DNA from: an uncultured Acidimicrobiales bacterium
Lineage (GTDB): Bacteria; Actinomycetota; Acidimicrobiia; Acidimicrobiales; SHLQ01
Reading direction: 5' to 3'
Length of the DNA stretch: 64,000 nucleotides
Assembly (NCBI GenBank): GCA_938015295.1
Contig: CALLQB010000007.1
Coordinates: 1-64,000 of the forward strand
The position numbers and the translations under genes were made by a program. Below the pieces are notes generated by a model. That model was not told the origin of the DNA. It saw only the letters and a program-made list of their open reading frames with translations, and searched no databases. Of this stretch, positions 8,401 through 17,873 are shown piece after piece; position 1 is the first letter of the stretch, and every line of letters starts with the position of its first letter.

Positions 8401-10566
8401 CTAGTGCCCGTCGTCGCTACGAAGCCGCGGCATCGTCACCACAACAACAGTCGCGTCGCAGCGCTCAAGAATGGTTTCGACCGTCTGGCCAAGAAACGGC
8501 CGACCGTCGACACTTCGTAGCGCTGCGCCGACAACGACGAGGTCGGCCTCAAGACGGTTCGCGGTGAGAACGATTCCCTGTGCGGTATTGGGGCTTGCGA
8601 CAATCGAGGTCTGCACCGTGGCACCAATGCCTTCGGCTGCGGCCTTCGCCTCGCTCACGAGTCGCTCGGCTACCTCGGTCGACGGGTCGGCAGCCTCACC
8701 GCGGGAGAAGAGGTTCTTCAGCGGCAACCCAGGCTGGGCCGGCAACACGTGGTTGAGCAGCAGCTCGGTACCAAGGTCTTGGCTGATGCTGAACGCAATT
8801 TCTTGCGCGGCTTTCGACGATGCGGTTCCGGTGACCGGCACGAGCGCTCGAGTGAACGCACCTGGAAGTGGTCGGTCGAGGTTTCGGGCGCGGCGCACGA
8901 TGATGACGGGCACAGTGGTGGTTTGTAGGAGCTGATCGACCATCGGCGACAACAAGCCACCTTCGTGGTCGACGGCCACACCAACCACGATGGCTCCGTA
9001 GCCGAGCTTGGCTTCTCGAGCGATCTCTGCGGCGACATCGGTGCCGGCCAGTATGCGATGTTCGACCGTGCGTTCGTACAGCACATTCTCGAGCACCTTG
9101 ATGTCGTCGGGTGCAGGAGCAGCACCAGTGACCGACACGATGCTGACCGGGGCCTCAGGAGGCCAGGAGAATTGCAGAACCTGGGCTGCAGCGATTGAGG
9201 CGGGCCCCGACATCGAGGGCAACAAGATCCGCTCGGCTTTCACGATGAGGTTGCGGCTTAGCGTCTCCTCGCGCTGGAGACGTTCCTGTTCGTCTTCGGA
9301 GCCAAGCCAGTCGCGCACCACATAGCGCAGCGACACCGACGCGACAACGGTGGTCACCATCGGCACCAAAACGATCACCGTGTACGCGGTGTCGTTGAAC
9401 ACGCCAAGACCAAGTGCGACAGTCGCGATAACAATTTCAAGTGCGCCACGGGCGTTGAGTCCGGCGCCAAGTGCGGTTCCGGCACGCTTCGACTGACCAG
9501 CGGCAAGCGCACCGGTGTAAGCGCCAACAAACTTGGCGATCAGCGCAACGGCAAGGACAACAGCTGCCCAAAGGACCGCTTCGCTGTTGTTGAGCAGACC
9601 AAGATCGACCCGAAGGCCTGCGGTAGCGAAGAAGACCGGCGCAAAGAACGCACCGGTAAGCGACTCGAGGTGATGCAGCACCTCAGGGTTCTGGAACCGG
9701 GAGCGATTGAGAACAACACCAGCGACAAAAGCGCCGAGAACAGCTTCGACTCCCAGATACTGCGTGACGACACCGAACACCAGCATCGTGAGCACAGCGA
9801 CGGTAAGCGCTCCGCTGACATCAGAACCCGACTTGAGGAAATTTCGGAGGCTGTTATCGATGAGGCGTTGCCCAACCGTGAACGCGAGCAGCGTGAACAG
9901 CGCAAGGCCACCGAGCGTCTTGCCAAGTTCGACGACGTCGAAGCCACCCGACGACGCAAGACCGGCAAAAATCGCCAACAGCACCCAACCAACGACATCG
10001 TTCGCCATGCCAGCCGCCACCGTGATCTGTCCAAAGTCGCGTCGCATCAGACCCAGCTCGGACAAAATCTTTGCAATGACGGCGAGCGACGACACGCTAA
10101 GAGCGACTGCGACAAAGAGGGCGAACGTTGTGCGGTCACCGCCCGCTCCCTCGAGTCCGAGACCCAAGAACGCTTCGGGGAGGAGATAACCCACCGCAAG
10201 CCCGCCGAGGAACGGAACGATAAGGCTGAACGCCGTAACAAGAATTGCGGCACGTCCGAGCTTCTGGATAAGCGCAAGGTCGGTCTCGAAGCCGGTGACG
10301 ACCAGCAGCAGTGCGACACCCACCCAGCTAATGGCGAGCAGCGCAGCTGAACCGGCCTCGTCGCCGGGCAAAAACTCTTCGAAACCGTGTGGCCAGATAC
10401 GACCGAATATCGACGGGCCCAAGATGAGGCCGGCACCAAGCTCGCCGATGACCGAGGGCAAACCAATACGGCGCATCAGTGCGCCGAGAGCCCGGGCGAG
10501 GGCAACCAACACGAGTAGTTGGACCCAAAAAATGAGGAGGGCGTGTTCTTCTATTGGAATGAGCAT
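8401..10566 (-). CDS. CPA2-type cation/proton antiporter with two C-terminal USP domains
   Basis: A 721-residue protein. Residues 1-410 form about 12-13 membrane helices of the monovalent cation:proton antiporter-2 family (start IEEHALLIFWVQLLVLV, GLPSVIGELGAGLILGPSIFG, then GVALLLVVTGFETDL and LNARGALEIVIATVALGLG). Residues about 450-580 and 595-715 are two universal-stress-protein-like modules; the second carries the GAALRSVDGRPFLGQTVETIL nucleotide-binding-like stretch. This fused USP layout is typical of actinobacterial and cyanobacterial Na+/H+ or K+/H+ antiporters, with the USP pair as a nucleotide sensor. It is convergent with uvrD2 (21 nt between stops) and 29 nt downstream of exonuclease III. 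The transported ion is not determined. Confidence 0.87.
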   Translation of the reverse strand: MLIPIEEHALLIFWVQLLVLVALARALGALMRRIGLPSVIGELGAGLILGPSIFGRIWPHGFEEFLPGDEAGSAALLAISWVGVALLLVVTGFETDLALIQKLGRAAILVTAFSLIVPFLGGLAVGYLLPEAFLGLGLEGAGGDRTTFALFVAVALSVSSLAVIAKILSELGLMRRDFGQITVAAGMANDVVGWVLLAIFAGLASSGGFDVVELGKTLGGLALFTLLAFTVGQRLIDNSLRNFLKSGSDVSGALTVAVLTMLVFGVVTQYLGVEAVLGAFVAGVVLNRSRFQNPEVLHHLESLTGAFFAPVFFATAGLRVDLGLLNNSEAVLWAAVVLAVALIAKFVGAYTGALAAGQSKRAGTALGAGLNARGALEIVIATVALGLGVFNDTAYTVIVLVPMVTTVVASVSLRYVVRDWLGSEDEQERLQREETLSRNLIVKAERILLPSMSGPASIAAAQVLQFSWPPEAPVSIVSVTGAAPAPDDIKVLENVLYERTVEHRILAGTDVAAEIAREAKLGYGAIVVGVAVDHEGGLLSPMVDQLLQTTTVPVIIVRRARNLDRPLPGAFTRALVPVTGTASSKAAQEIAFSISQDLGTELLLNHVLPAQPGLPLKNLFSRGEAADPSTEVAERLVSEAKAAAEGIGATVQTSIVASPNTAQGIVLTANRLEADLVVVGAALRSVDGRPFLGQTVETILERCDATVVVVTMPRLRSDDGH

Positions 10567-10595
10567 GATGGTGACGGCGAAGGCTAGCCCGCAGC

Positions 10596-11372
10596 TCAGC
10601 TTGCGCTGAGGTCGAGCAAAACAGGAGCGTGGTCGCTTGGGTCCTTACCCTTGCGGGCATTGCGATCGCACAACACGCGCTCGCTGCGCGCCGTCAATGA
10701 TGCGCTGGTGAGAATGAGGTCAATACGCATTCCCAGCCGTTTGTGGAAGTTGCCGCCCCGGTAGTCCCACCAGGTGTACAGGCCCGCTTCTTCGTGGTGG
10801 TCGCGGAACACATCGTCGAGACCCCAGTCGAGAAGCGCAGCCAACCGGTCGCGTTCGGCCTGACTACCATGCGTTGCGCCAACCAGCACTTTTGGGTCGT
10901 ACACGTCGCGATCGTCGGGAGCGATGTTGAAGTCGCCGACCACACAAAGGTCATCTGCTGGGGTGGCGTTGGTGTCGAGGTCGGCGTGCAATCGGTCGAG
11001 CCAGGCCAACTTGTACTGGTAGTGGTCGTCGTCAAGCGTTCGCCCATTCGGCACGTAGCAACTTGCGACTCGTATACCGCCACAGGTCGCCCAGACGATC
11101 CGGGCATCGGGGTCGGGGGCGCCCCCATCGGCGAACCCGGGACGAGTATCGCTTAGGCCAACTCGGCTGACGATGGCCACACCGTTCCACCGACCTTCAC
11201 CGTTGTGCACCGATTCGTACCCGAGCGCGGCAAACGCTTCATGGGGAAACGCATCGTCGGCGAGCTTGGTTTCTTGCAGGCACAACACATCGGGCTGCAG
11301 CAGGCCAACCCATTCGATTGCCCGTTCGAGGCGGGCGTTAAGTGAATTGACATTCCAAGTAGCTATGCGCAC
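10596..11372 (-). CDS. xth: Exodeoxyribonuclease III / AP endonuclease
   Basis: A 258-residue EEP-family enzyme starting at GTG 11372. Motifs: RIATWNVNSLNAR (metal Asn), LCLQETKL (catalytic Glu), CYVPNG, VVGDFNIAPDDRDV (Asp-Asn pair), LYTWWDYRGGNFHKRLGMRID and C-terminal SDHAPVLLDL with the catalytic Asp-His. It incises abasic sites and removes 3' blocks during base excision repair. Divergent from kgd across a 96-bp intergenic region and the probable upstream partner of the antiporter. Exonuclease III assignment is firm; the exact balance of AP endonuclease versus 3'-exonuclease activity is not readable. Confidence 0.93.
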   Translation of the reverse strand: MRIATWNVNSLNARLERAIEWVGLLQPDVLCLQETKLADDAFPHEAFAALGYESVHNGEGRWNGVAIVSRVGLSDTRPGFADGGAPDPDARIVWATCGGIRVASCYVPNGRTLDDDHYQYKLAWLDRLHADLDTNATPADDLCVVGDFNIAPDDRDVYDPKVLVGATHGSQAERDRLAALLDWGLDDVFRDHHEEAGLYTWWDYRGGNFHKRLGMRIDLILTSASLTARSERVLCDRNARKGKDPSDHAPVLLDLSAS

Positions 11373-11468
11373 GAATTTGCACCGTAGTTCACTTCGCGTG
11401 ACCGATGGCCGACAGAAATATGAAGCTGGTCACGAAGCCAGCTCACAGACCGCAATAGGGTTTGCACC

Positions 11469-14400
11469 GTGACAGACGTACAGCGTCCTTCAGTAGATGG
11501 CCAGAACGCATGGTTGGTCGACGAGATGTATCACCAATATCTCGCCGATCCCGGCTCAGTCAGCCCATCGTGGCAAGACTTCTTTGCTGACTACGGCAAC
11601 CAAACCCAAGGTGGATTGGGGGCATCGAATACCGCGGCAACCGCCGCCGTGGCCGCACCGGTACCCGCAGCATCGCCGACCGCGCCGGCGCAGGTGCCGA
11701 CGCCGACGCCGGCACCACCGGTGCCAACCGCCGCCGCACCTGCGCTTCCCACCGACGCCCCACTAGGCGAACCGATCCGCGGCGCAGCTGCGCGCATCGC
11801 CAGCAATATGGAAGCCAGCCTGTCGGTTCCCACCGCCACCAGTTTCCGAGAGGTTCCGGCCCGCCTGCTCGAGGTCAACCGCAAGATCATGAACGGGTAC
11901 CTCACTCGTACCCGCGGCGGCAAGGTCAGCTTCACTCACATCATCGGTTATGCCGTCGTGCGGGCGATCTCCGACGCGGTTCCGGCAATGAACGCCAGCT
12001 ATTTCGAGGACGCCGACGGCAAACCACGCATCATCAAACACGATCACGTCGGTCTCGGCATCGCGGTCGACGTACCGAAATCCGACGGCTCGCGCACGCT
12101 CATGGTCGTCAATGTTCGCGACGCCGACACGCTCGATTTCCGGGCCTTTGTCGATCGCTACGAAGAAGCGATTCGCAAAGTACGCGACAACAAACTTACG
12201 CCCGACGACTTCGCCGGAATAACCGTCAGCCTTACCAACCCGGGCACCATCGGCACGGTGCAATCGGTTCCGCGTCTCATGCCCGGCCAGGGTCTTATCG
12301 TCGGTATGGGCACCATCGCCTACCCCACCGAATTTCAGGCCGCCGATCCCGGCACACTCGCCGATCTCGGTATCTCCAAGATCACCACGGTCAGCTCGAC
12401 CTATGACCATCGCATCATTCAAGGCGCCGAGTCGGGCTTGTTCCTGAAGAAGGTACACGAGCTCCTGCTTGGCGAAGACGACTTCTACGTCGATCTGCTT
12501 CGGTCGCTTGGCGTGCCCTATGAGGCCGTGAAGTGGCGCAAGGACACCAACTTTGCCGACCGCGATGCGGCAATGATCGAAAAGCAGAGTCAGGTCGACT
12601 CCTTGGTAAACGCATACCGGTCGCGAGGGCACCTCATCGCCGACCTTGACCCGCTGGCCGCCAAAGAGCCCGACATGCACTCCGAGCTCGACCCGGCCAG
12701 CTACGGCCTCACCATCTGGGACCTCGAACGCGAGTTCCTCACCCATGGCCTTATGGGCGTCGATGTTGGCGAGAAAGGCCAAAAACATAAGCTGGCCGAC
12801 CTCCTTGGTTTGCTGCGCGACGCGTATTGCCGCACGACCGGCATCGAGTACATGCACATCACCAGCTACGAGGAAAAGGCCTGGATTCAAGATCACCTCG
12901 AAAGCGGCACCGAAGGACTCGAAGCGAGCGAACAGCTTCACATCCTTGGCCGGCTCAACGCTGCTGAAGCACTCGAACGTTTCCTCGCCACCAAATATGT
13001 CGGGCAAAAGCGCTTTGGTATCGAAGGCGCCGAAAGTACGGTGCCGCTTCTTGATGCGCTCCTGAGCGCGGCGGCCGAAGACAACATGTCCGAAGCCGTC
13101 ATTGGCATGGCTCATCGCGGCCGGCTAAATGTTCTCGTCAACATTGTTGGCAAGGACTACGAAGATCTGTTCGAAGAATTCGAAGACACCGTGTCGGAGA
13201 CGGCGGTGCAGGGCTCCGGCGACGTGAAATACCATCTCGGCCAGACCGGCACATTCACCTCTCGCACGGGCGCGTCGATCGGTGTCGAGCTCGCAGCAAA
13301 CCCGAGCCATCTCGAAGCCGTCGACCCAGTTGTGCTCGGCATGACTCGGGCCAAGATGGACATGATCCAGCCTCCTGGCGATTACCCCGTGCTGCCGGTG
13401 CTGATTCACGGCGATGCGGCCTTCGCTGGCCAGGGCGTGGTTGCCGAAACCCTCAACCTTTCGCAGGTGAAGGGCTACAAGGTCGGTGGCGCAGTGCACG
13501 TCATCATCAACAACCAGCTCGGCTTTACCACCGCTCCCCATGCGGCGCGGTCAAGCGAATACCCAACCGATGTGGCCAAAATGGTCCAGGCCCCGATCTT
13601 CCATGTGAACGGCGACGACCCTGAAGCGTGCGTCCGGGTTGCCCGGCTCGCCTTCGAGTACCGCCAGAAATTCAACAAAGACGTCGTGATCGATATGGTC
13701 TGCTACCGACGCCATGGCCACAACGAAGGCGACGACCCCAGCTACACCCAGCCGCTGATGTACAAAGCCATCGAAGCTCGCCGGTCGGTCCGAAAGCTTT
13801 ATGTCGAGTCGCTCGTCAAACGTGGCGACTTCACGATCGAGCAAGCCGAAGAGGGACTCGACGATTTCCAGTCGCAGCTACAAGAGGCACTGACCGAGAC
13901 CCGCGATTCGGCACCAGAGGTCACACGCGTCGCCTCTGAGCCTCCCCGCCCCGTCGGTGTGCTGCCACACGTCGACACCGGCACGGCTCGCGAGACGCTC
14001 GATAAGGTCTACGCCGCGCTCAATACGGTTCCCGACGGTTTTACCGTGCACCCCAAGCTTGCCCGGCAGTTCGAAACCCGTGCCGAAATGTACGAAGGCG
14101 GCGAAGTCGATTGGGCGCTGGCTGAATCGATGGCCTTCGGCTCACTGCTTCATGAAGGCACGTCGGTACGAGTATCGGGCCAGGATTCTCGGCGCGGCAC
14201 CTTTTCACACCGTCATTCGACCTTGGTCGATTACGAGACCGCCGATGAGCACATCCTGCTCGACGCGATGCGAAACGATTCAGAGTTCTGGATCTACGAC
14301 TCGTTGCTGTCGGAATACGCAGCGCTTGGTTTCGAGTACGGCTATTCGCTCACCAACAAAGACGTTCTCACCGTCTGGGAAGCCCAGTTCGGCGACTTCG

Positions 14401-15131
14401 TCAACGGCGCACAGATCATCATCGATCAGTTCATCGTGGCCGCCGAAGACAAGTGGAACGAGACCACGGGTCTCGTCATGTTGCTTCCCCATGGGCTCGA
14501 GGGCCAGGGCCCCGAGCATTCATCGGGCCGCATGGAGCGTTTCCTGCTGCTCGCAGCCGAAGACAACATCCAGGTGGCCAACGCTACGACTGCCGCGCAG
14601 CTCTTTCATCTGCTTCGTCGTCAGATGGTTCGCGACGTACGCAAACCGCTCATCGTGTTCACACCAAAGTCTCTGCTTCGGTCAAAGGAAGTTCGTTCGA
14701 GCATCGACGAGCTCACGTCGGGATCGTTCCAAGAATTGTTGGACGATCCGGGGGTGACCGACCCGTCGTCGATCGAACGGCTCGTATACTGCTCGGGCAA
14801 GGTCGCCTACGACGCCATGGCGCACCGCGACGACATCGGAGCAAAGGCTGCGGTGATCCGTATCGAGCAGATCTATCCGTGGCCCACCGAGCAAAGTCAC
14901 CAGATTCTCGCTCGTTACCCCAACGCCAAAGAGATCGTTTGGTTACAGGAGGAGCCCGAGAACATGGGCGCGTGGAACTTCGCCAAGGGACGCCTGTACG
15001 AAGAGCACAAAGAACACAAAATTCGCCGCATCAGCCGCTTTGAGTCCGGCAGTCCGGCGACGGGCTCGTCGACGATTCACAAACAAGAGCAGGCGCAGCT
15101 TCTCAAGAAGGCCTTCGCACCCCTCGATTAG
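11469..15131 (+). CDS. kgd: Multifunctional 2-oxoglutarate decarboxylase / E2-E1 2-oxoglutarate dehydrogenase
   Basis: A 1220-residue Kgd/OdhA-type protein of the TCA cycle, the same length class as mycobacterial Kgd. Starts at GTG 11469. Order: short E1 anchoring segment (NAWLVDEMYHQYLADPGSVS), a 65-residue Ala/Pro-rich linker, an E2 succinyltransferase catalytic domain without a lipoyl domain (about 95-330; ITVSLTNPGTIGT, DHRIIQGAESG), then the ThDP-dependent E1 (GMAHRGRLNVL, GDAAFAGQGVVAET for ThDP-Mg, NNQLGFTT, CYRRHGHNEGDDP, and the C-terminal transketolase-like part with LPHGLEGQGPEHSSGRMERF). The E2 motif HRIIQG has Gln where classical E2 enzymes have the catalytic Asp of HxxxDG, as in other Kgd proteins. 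Stop codon overlaps that of the convergent HAD gene. Confidence 0.96.
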   Translation: MTDVQRPSVDGQNAWLVDEMYHQYLADPGSVSPSWQDFFADYGNQTQGGLGASNTAATAAVAAPVPAASPTAPAQVPTPTPAPPVPTAAAPALPTDAPLGEPIRGAAARIASNMEASLSVPTATSFREVPARLLEVNRKIMNGYLTRTRGGKVSFTHIIGYAVVRAISDAVPAMNASYFEDADGKPRIIKHDHVGLGIAVDVPKSDGSRTLMVVNVRDADTLDFRAFVDRYEEAIRKVRDNKLTPDDFAGITVSLTNPGTIGTVQSVPRLMPGQGLIVGMGTIAYPTEFQAADPGTLADLGISKITTVSSTYDHRIIQGAESGLFLKKVHELLLGEDDFYVDLLRSLGVPYEAVKWRKDTNFADRDAAMIEKQSQVDSLVNAYRSRGHLIADLDPLAAKEPDMHSELDPASYGLTIWDLEREFLTHGLMGVDVGEKGQKHKLADLLGLLRDAYCRTTGIEYMHITSYEEKAWIQDHLESGTEGLEASEQLHILGRLNAAEALERFLATKYVGQKRFGIEGAESTVPLLDALLSAAAEDNMSEAVIGMAHRGRLNVLVNIVGKDYEDLFEEFEDTVSETAVQGSGDVKYHLGQTGTFTSRTGASIGVELAANPSHLEAVDPVVLGMTRAKMDMIQPPGDYPVLPVLIHGDAAFAGQGVVAETLNLSQVKGYKVGGAVHVIINNQLGFTTAPHAARSSEYPTDVAKMVQAPIFHVNGDDPEACVRVARLAFEYRQKFNKDVVIDMVCYRRHGHNEGDDPSYTQPLMYKAIEARRSVRKLYVESLVKRGDFTIEQAEEGLDDFQSQLQEALTETRDSAPEVTRVASEPPRPVGVLPHVDTGTARETLDKVYAALNTVPDGFTVHPKLARQFETRAEMYEGGEVDWALAESMAFGSLLHEGTSVRVSGQDSRRGTFSHRHSTLVDYETADEHILLDAMRNDSEFWIYDSLLSEYAALGFEYGYSLTNKDVLTVWEAQFGDFVNGAQIIIDQFIVAAEDKWNETTGLVMLLPHGLEGQGPEHSSGRMERFLLLAAEDNIQVANATTAAQLFHLLRRQMVRDVRKPLIVFTPKSLLRSKEVRSSIDELTSGSFQELLDDPGVTDPSSIERLVYCSGKVAYDAMAHRDDIGAKAAVIRIEQIYPWPTEQSHQILARYPNAKEIVWLQEEPENMGAWNFAKGRLYEEHKEHKIRRISRFESGSPATGSSTIHKQEQAQLLKKAFAPLD

Positions 15132-16057
15132 GCTAGGGCCTCGCGTAGCTCCGCGATGGCGTCATCGGCAGCAACCACCTTGATGGTGGTCATGCCCATA
15201 GTTCTTGCCGGCCGCAGGTTGATACCGAGGTCGTCGAGAAACACACACTCTGCGGGTGCGACGCCCACCTGTTCGCAGGCGAGCTCGTAGAACCTGAGCT
15301 CGGGTTTACGAACGCCGACCTTCGACGACTCAACAATGTGATCGAACAGCGCCATCACCTGCGCCATCTCGCCGATCTCGTCGGATCCTTGGCCTGCTTC
15401 TCCCGACGAGATGTTGTTGGTGAGGCACGCCACCTTGAAACCTCGCTCTTTGCACTCTTTGATCATGTCGACCATCTCGGGGCGAATGTCGCCCTTCAAC
15501 AGGTCGAGCACTGCGCCACCATCGATGTGGTGTCCGAGCGCCGAGGCTTCGGCACCAAACAGCGCAACGAACTGGTCGCGGTCGACCTGGTTTCGTTCGA
15601 AACGTGCCCACGCATTGCTATCGGGGTTGGTGGAGTTGATGGTGCGGATAATGTCGGCCGGCAAACCGTTGGCCTTCTCAAAGGCAGCGAACGCCTCGAA
15701 CGGGCTGGTGGTGACTACGCCCCCGAAATCGAACAGTACGGCCTTGATCGTGGTGGCCGGCGCAGCGTCAGGTTGACGGGTATCGGCCGGAGCAGCATCG
15801 CGGCCATCCTGCGCAAGATCGGCTTTGGCGTCAGCCAGCGCTGACTTCCCGTCTATCTTCGACCGCACCTCGGCGAGCGGATCGGTGGCGTCGAGCTCGG
15901 CCAGCGTGGCGTCGAGCTTTTCGGTGGGCGACGCGGCCATCTGGCGTTCGCGCTTGTCGAGGTCGCTGCCCAGACGTTCCTTGGTATCGGCCAAAATGTC
16001 GGAGGCGTCAGCGCCTTCCTTCTTAAGCCAACCGCTGATCTTGTTGAAGAGTCCCAT
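15128..16057 (-). CDS. HAD-IA family phosphatase with helical N-terminal extension
   Basis: A 309-residue protein. I use the ATG at 16057 (MGLFNKISGWLKKEG) instead of the longest frame, because upstream residues overlap the EttA promoter. The HAD core runs from about residue 105 to the end: AVLFDFGGVVT (nucleophile DxG variant with Gly where many HADs have a second Asp), ACLTNN (motif II), SSKVGVRKPELRFYELA (Lys, motif III) and CVFLDDLGINLRPA (motif IV). This is the subclass IA group related to epoxide-hydrolase N-terminal and ACAD10 HAD domains. The first 100 residues are charged and helical, starting with an amphipathic segment that could touch the membrane. Substrate unknown. Confidence 0.8.
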   Translation of the reverse strand: MGLFNKISGWLKKEGADASDILADTKERLGSDLDKRERQMAASPTEKLDATLAELDATDPLAEVRSKIDGKSALADAKADLAQDGRDAAPADTRQPDAAPATTIKAVLFDFGGVVTTSPFEAFAAFEKANGLPADIIRTINSTNPDSNAWARFERNQVDRDQFVALFGAEASALGHHIDGGAVLDLLKGDIRPEMVDMIKECKERGFKVACLTNNISSGEAGQGSDEIGEMAQVMALFDHIVESSKVGVRKPELRFYELACEQVGVAPAECVFLDDLGINLRPARTMGMTTIKVVAADDAIAELREALA

Positions 16058-16103
16058 TCGTCGCATCGTAGTTCGGCCCAGCGAGCCAGTAGTCTCGGGC
16101 GCC

Positions 16104-17804
16104 ATGAGTGCCCAGTACATCTTCACCATGCACAAGCTCGGTCGGTTCTATCCGCCCGATCGCCAAGTGCTCGACAACATCAATCTCTCGTTCCTTCCCG
16201 GGGCCAAAATCGGCGTCATCGGCTCGAACGGTTCGGGTAAGTCTTCGCTGCTTAAAATCATGGCGGGCCTCGACACCGACTACACGGGCGAGGCTCGTCT
16301 CAGCGACGGTTACACCGTTGGTTTGCTTGAGCAGGAGCCCCATCTCGACCCGGAGAAAGACGTTCTTGGCAACGTCATGGATGGCGTCGGCGAGATCTCG
16401 GGCCTGTTGCTCGAATACGACGAGGTGCTGGCAGGCTGGGCCGACCCAGATGCCGATTACGAGAAGTTGGGCGAGCGTCAGGCTGCACTCGAAAAGCGCA
16501 TCGAGGCGGCCAACGCCTGGGATCTGCAGCGAACAATCGAGATCGCCATGGATGCGCTTCGCCTTCCTCCTGGCGACACCGCAATCGAAGGCCTGTCGGG
16601 TGGCGAGCGACGCCGTGTCGCGCTCTGCCGTCTGCTGCTAAACAGCCCCGACCTCTTGCTGCTCGATGAGCCCACGAACCATCTCGACGCCGAATCCGTT
16701 GCCTGGCTAGAGCGGTTCCTCAAGGACTACGCCGGCACCATTGTCGCCATTACCCACGATCGCTACTTTCTCGACAACGTCGCCGAATGGATCCTCGAGC
16801 TCGAGCGTGGCAAGGGCCATCCGTTCGAGGGCAACTACAGCAATTGGCTCGAACAAAAGCGCGAACGTCTCGCCGCCGAAGACAAACATGACAGCGCACG
16901 CGATCGCACGCTCAAGAGCGAACTCGAATGGGTTCGTATGTCGCCGAAGGCCCGCCAGTCGAAGGGCAAGGCCCGTCTCGCTGCCTACGACAAATTGGTC
17001 GCCGAGCAGAAGCAAGCCTCGGGTCGTCTCGACAAAATGGCGATCACGATCCCGGCCAACAAGCGGCTAGGCAATCAGGTCATCGAGTTCAAGAACGTGT
17101 CGAAAGGGTTTGGCGAAAAGTTCCTGATCGATGATCTGTCATTCTCGCTTCCTCCTGCTGGCATTGTGGGTGTCATCGGCGGCAACGGTGCGGGTAAAAC
17201 CACGCTGTTCCGCATGATCATCGACGCGGCCGAGAATTCGACTGATCCGGCCAAAGCGCCGGACACCGGTGACATCACCATCGGCACCACCGTCGAACTC
17301 GGGTATGTCGATCAGAGCCGCGAGACCCTCGACCCCGATGCCACGGTTTTCGACGAGATCAGCGGCGGTGATGAGATCGTGCAGCTCGGTACTCGCGAAA
17401 TGAATGCTCGTGCGTACGTTGGTTCGTTCAACTTCAAGGGTCCCGATCAGCAAAAGCTGGTAGGTCAACTTTCTGGCGGCGAGCGAAACCGTGTGCATCT
17501 GGCCAAGGTTGTACGGCGAGGAGCAAACGTTTTGATGCTTGATGAGCCCACCAACGACCTCGATGTCGACACGCTACGTTCGCTCGAAGATGGCCTCAAC
17601 TCCTACGCTGGTTGTGCAGTGATTATCAGCCATGATCGTTGGTTCCTCGACCGCGTTGCCACCCACATGCTCGCGTTCGAAGGCCAGTCGCAGGTTCGCT
17701 GGTTCGAGGGCAACTTCAGCGAGTACTCCGAGTTCCGCCGCAAGGAATTCGGGATGGATGCTATGCGGCCAGAACGGCTCACCTACAAGCCGTTGGTGCG
17801 GTAG
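16104..17804 (+). CDS. ettA: Energy-dependent translational throttle protein EttA (ABC-F ATPase)
   Basis: A 566-residue soluble ABC-F protein that binds the ribosomal E site and gates elongation by ATP level. The frame is open upstream to 15825, but homology begins at MSAQYIFTMHKLGRFYPPDR, so the start is the ATG at 16104. Two ABC domains: Walker A GSNGSGKSSLL and GGNGAGKTTLF, signatures LSGGERRRV and LSGGERNRV, Walker B LLLLDEPTNHLD and VLMLDEPTNDLD. Between them lies the helical linker; EttA-type features are the arm region after the first Walker A and the RMSPKARQSKGKARL linker motif. No membrane segment. Divergent from the HAD gene with only 46 nt between starts. Confidence 0.95.
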   Translation: MSAQYIFTMHKLGRFYPPDRQVLDNINLSFLPGAKIGVIGSNGSGKSSLLKIMAGLDTDYTGEARLSDGYTVGLLEQEPHLDPEKDVLGNVMDGVGEISGLLLEYDEVLAGWADPDADYEKLGERQAALEKRIEAANAWDLQRTIEIAMDALRLPPGDTAIEGLSGGERRRVALCRLLLNSPDLLLLDEPTNHLDAESVAWLERFLKDYAGTIVAITHDRYFLDNVAEWILELERGKGHPFEGNYSNWLEQKRERLAAEDKHDSARDRTLKSELEWVRMSPKARQSKGKARLAAYDKLVAEQKQASGRLDKMAITIPANKRLGNQVIEFKNVSKGFGEKFLIDDLSFSLPPAGIVGVIGGNGAGKTTLFRMIIDAAENSTDPAKAPDTGDITIGTTVELGYVDQSRETLDPDATVFDEISGGDEIVQLGTREMNARAYVGSFNFKGPDQQKLVGQLSGGERNRVHLAKVVRRGANVLMLDEPTNDLDVDTLRSLEDGLNSYAGCAVIISHDRWFLDRVATHMLAFEGQSQVRWFEGNFSEYSEFRRKEFGMDAMRPERLTYKPLVR

Positions 17805-17873
17805 CTCACTGTTCCGACAACGCTGCAGCGGCGCGGCCACCAATGCATCTTGGGTTGGTACCCTTGAAGCCTT

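Noticed and set aside
15825-16103. Longer N terminus for EttA
   Set aside because: The extra 93 codons are antisense to the HAD gene and carry no ABC-F similarity; MSAQYIFTMHKLGR begins the family.
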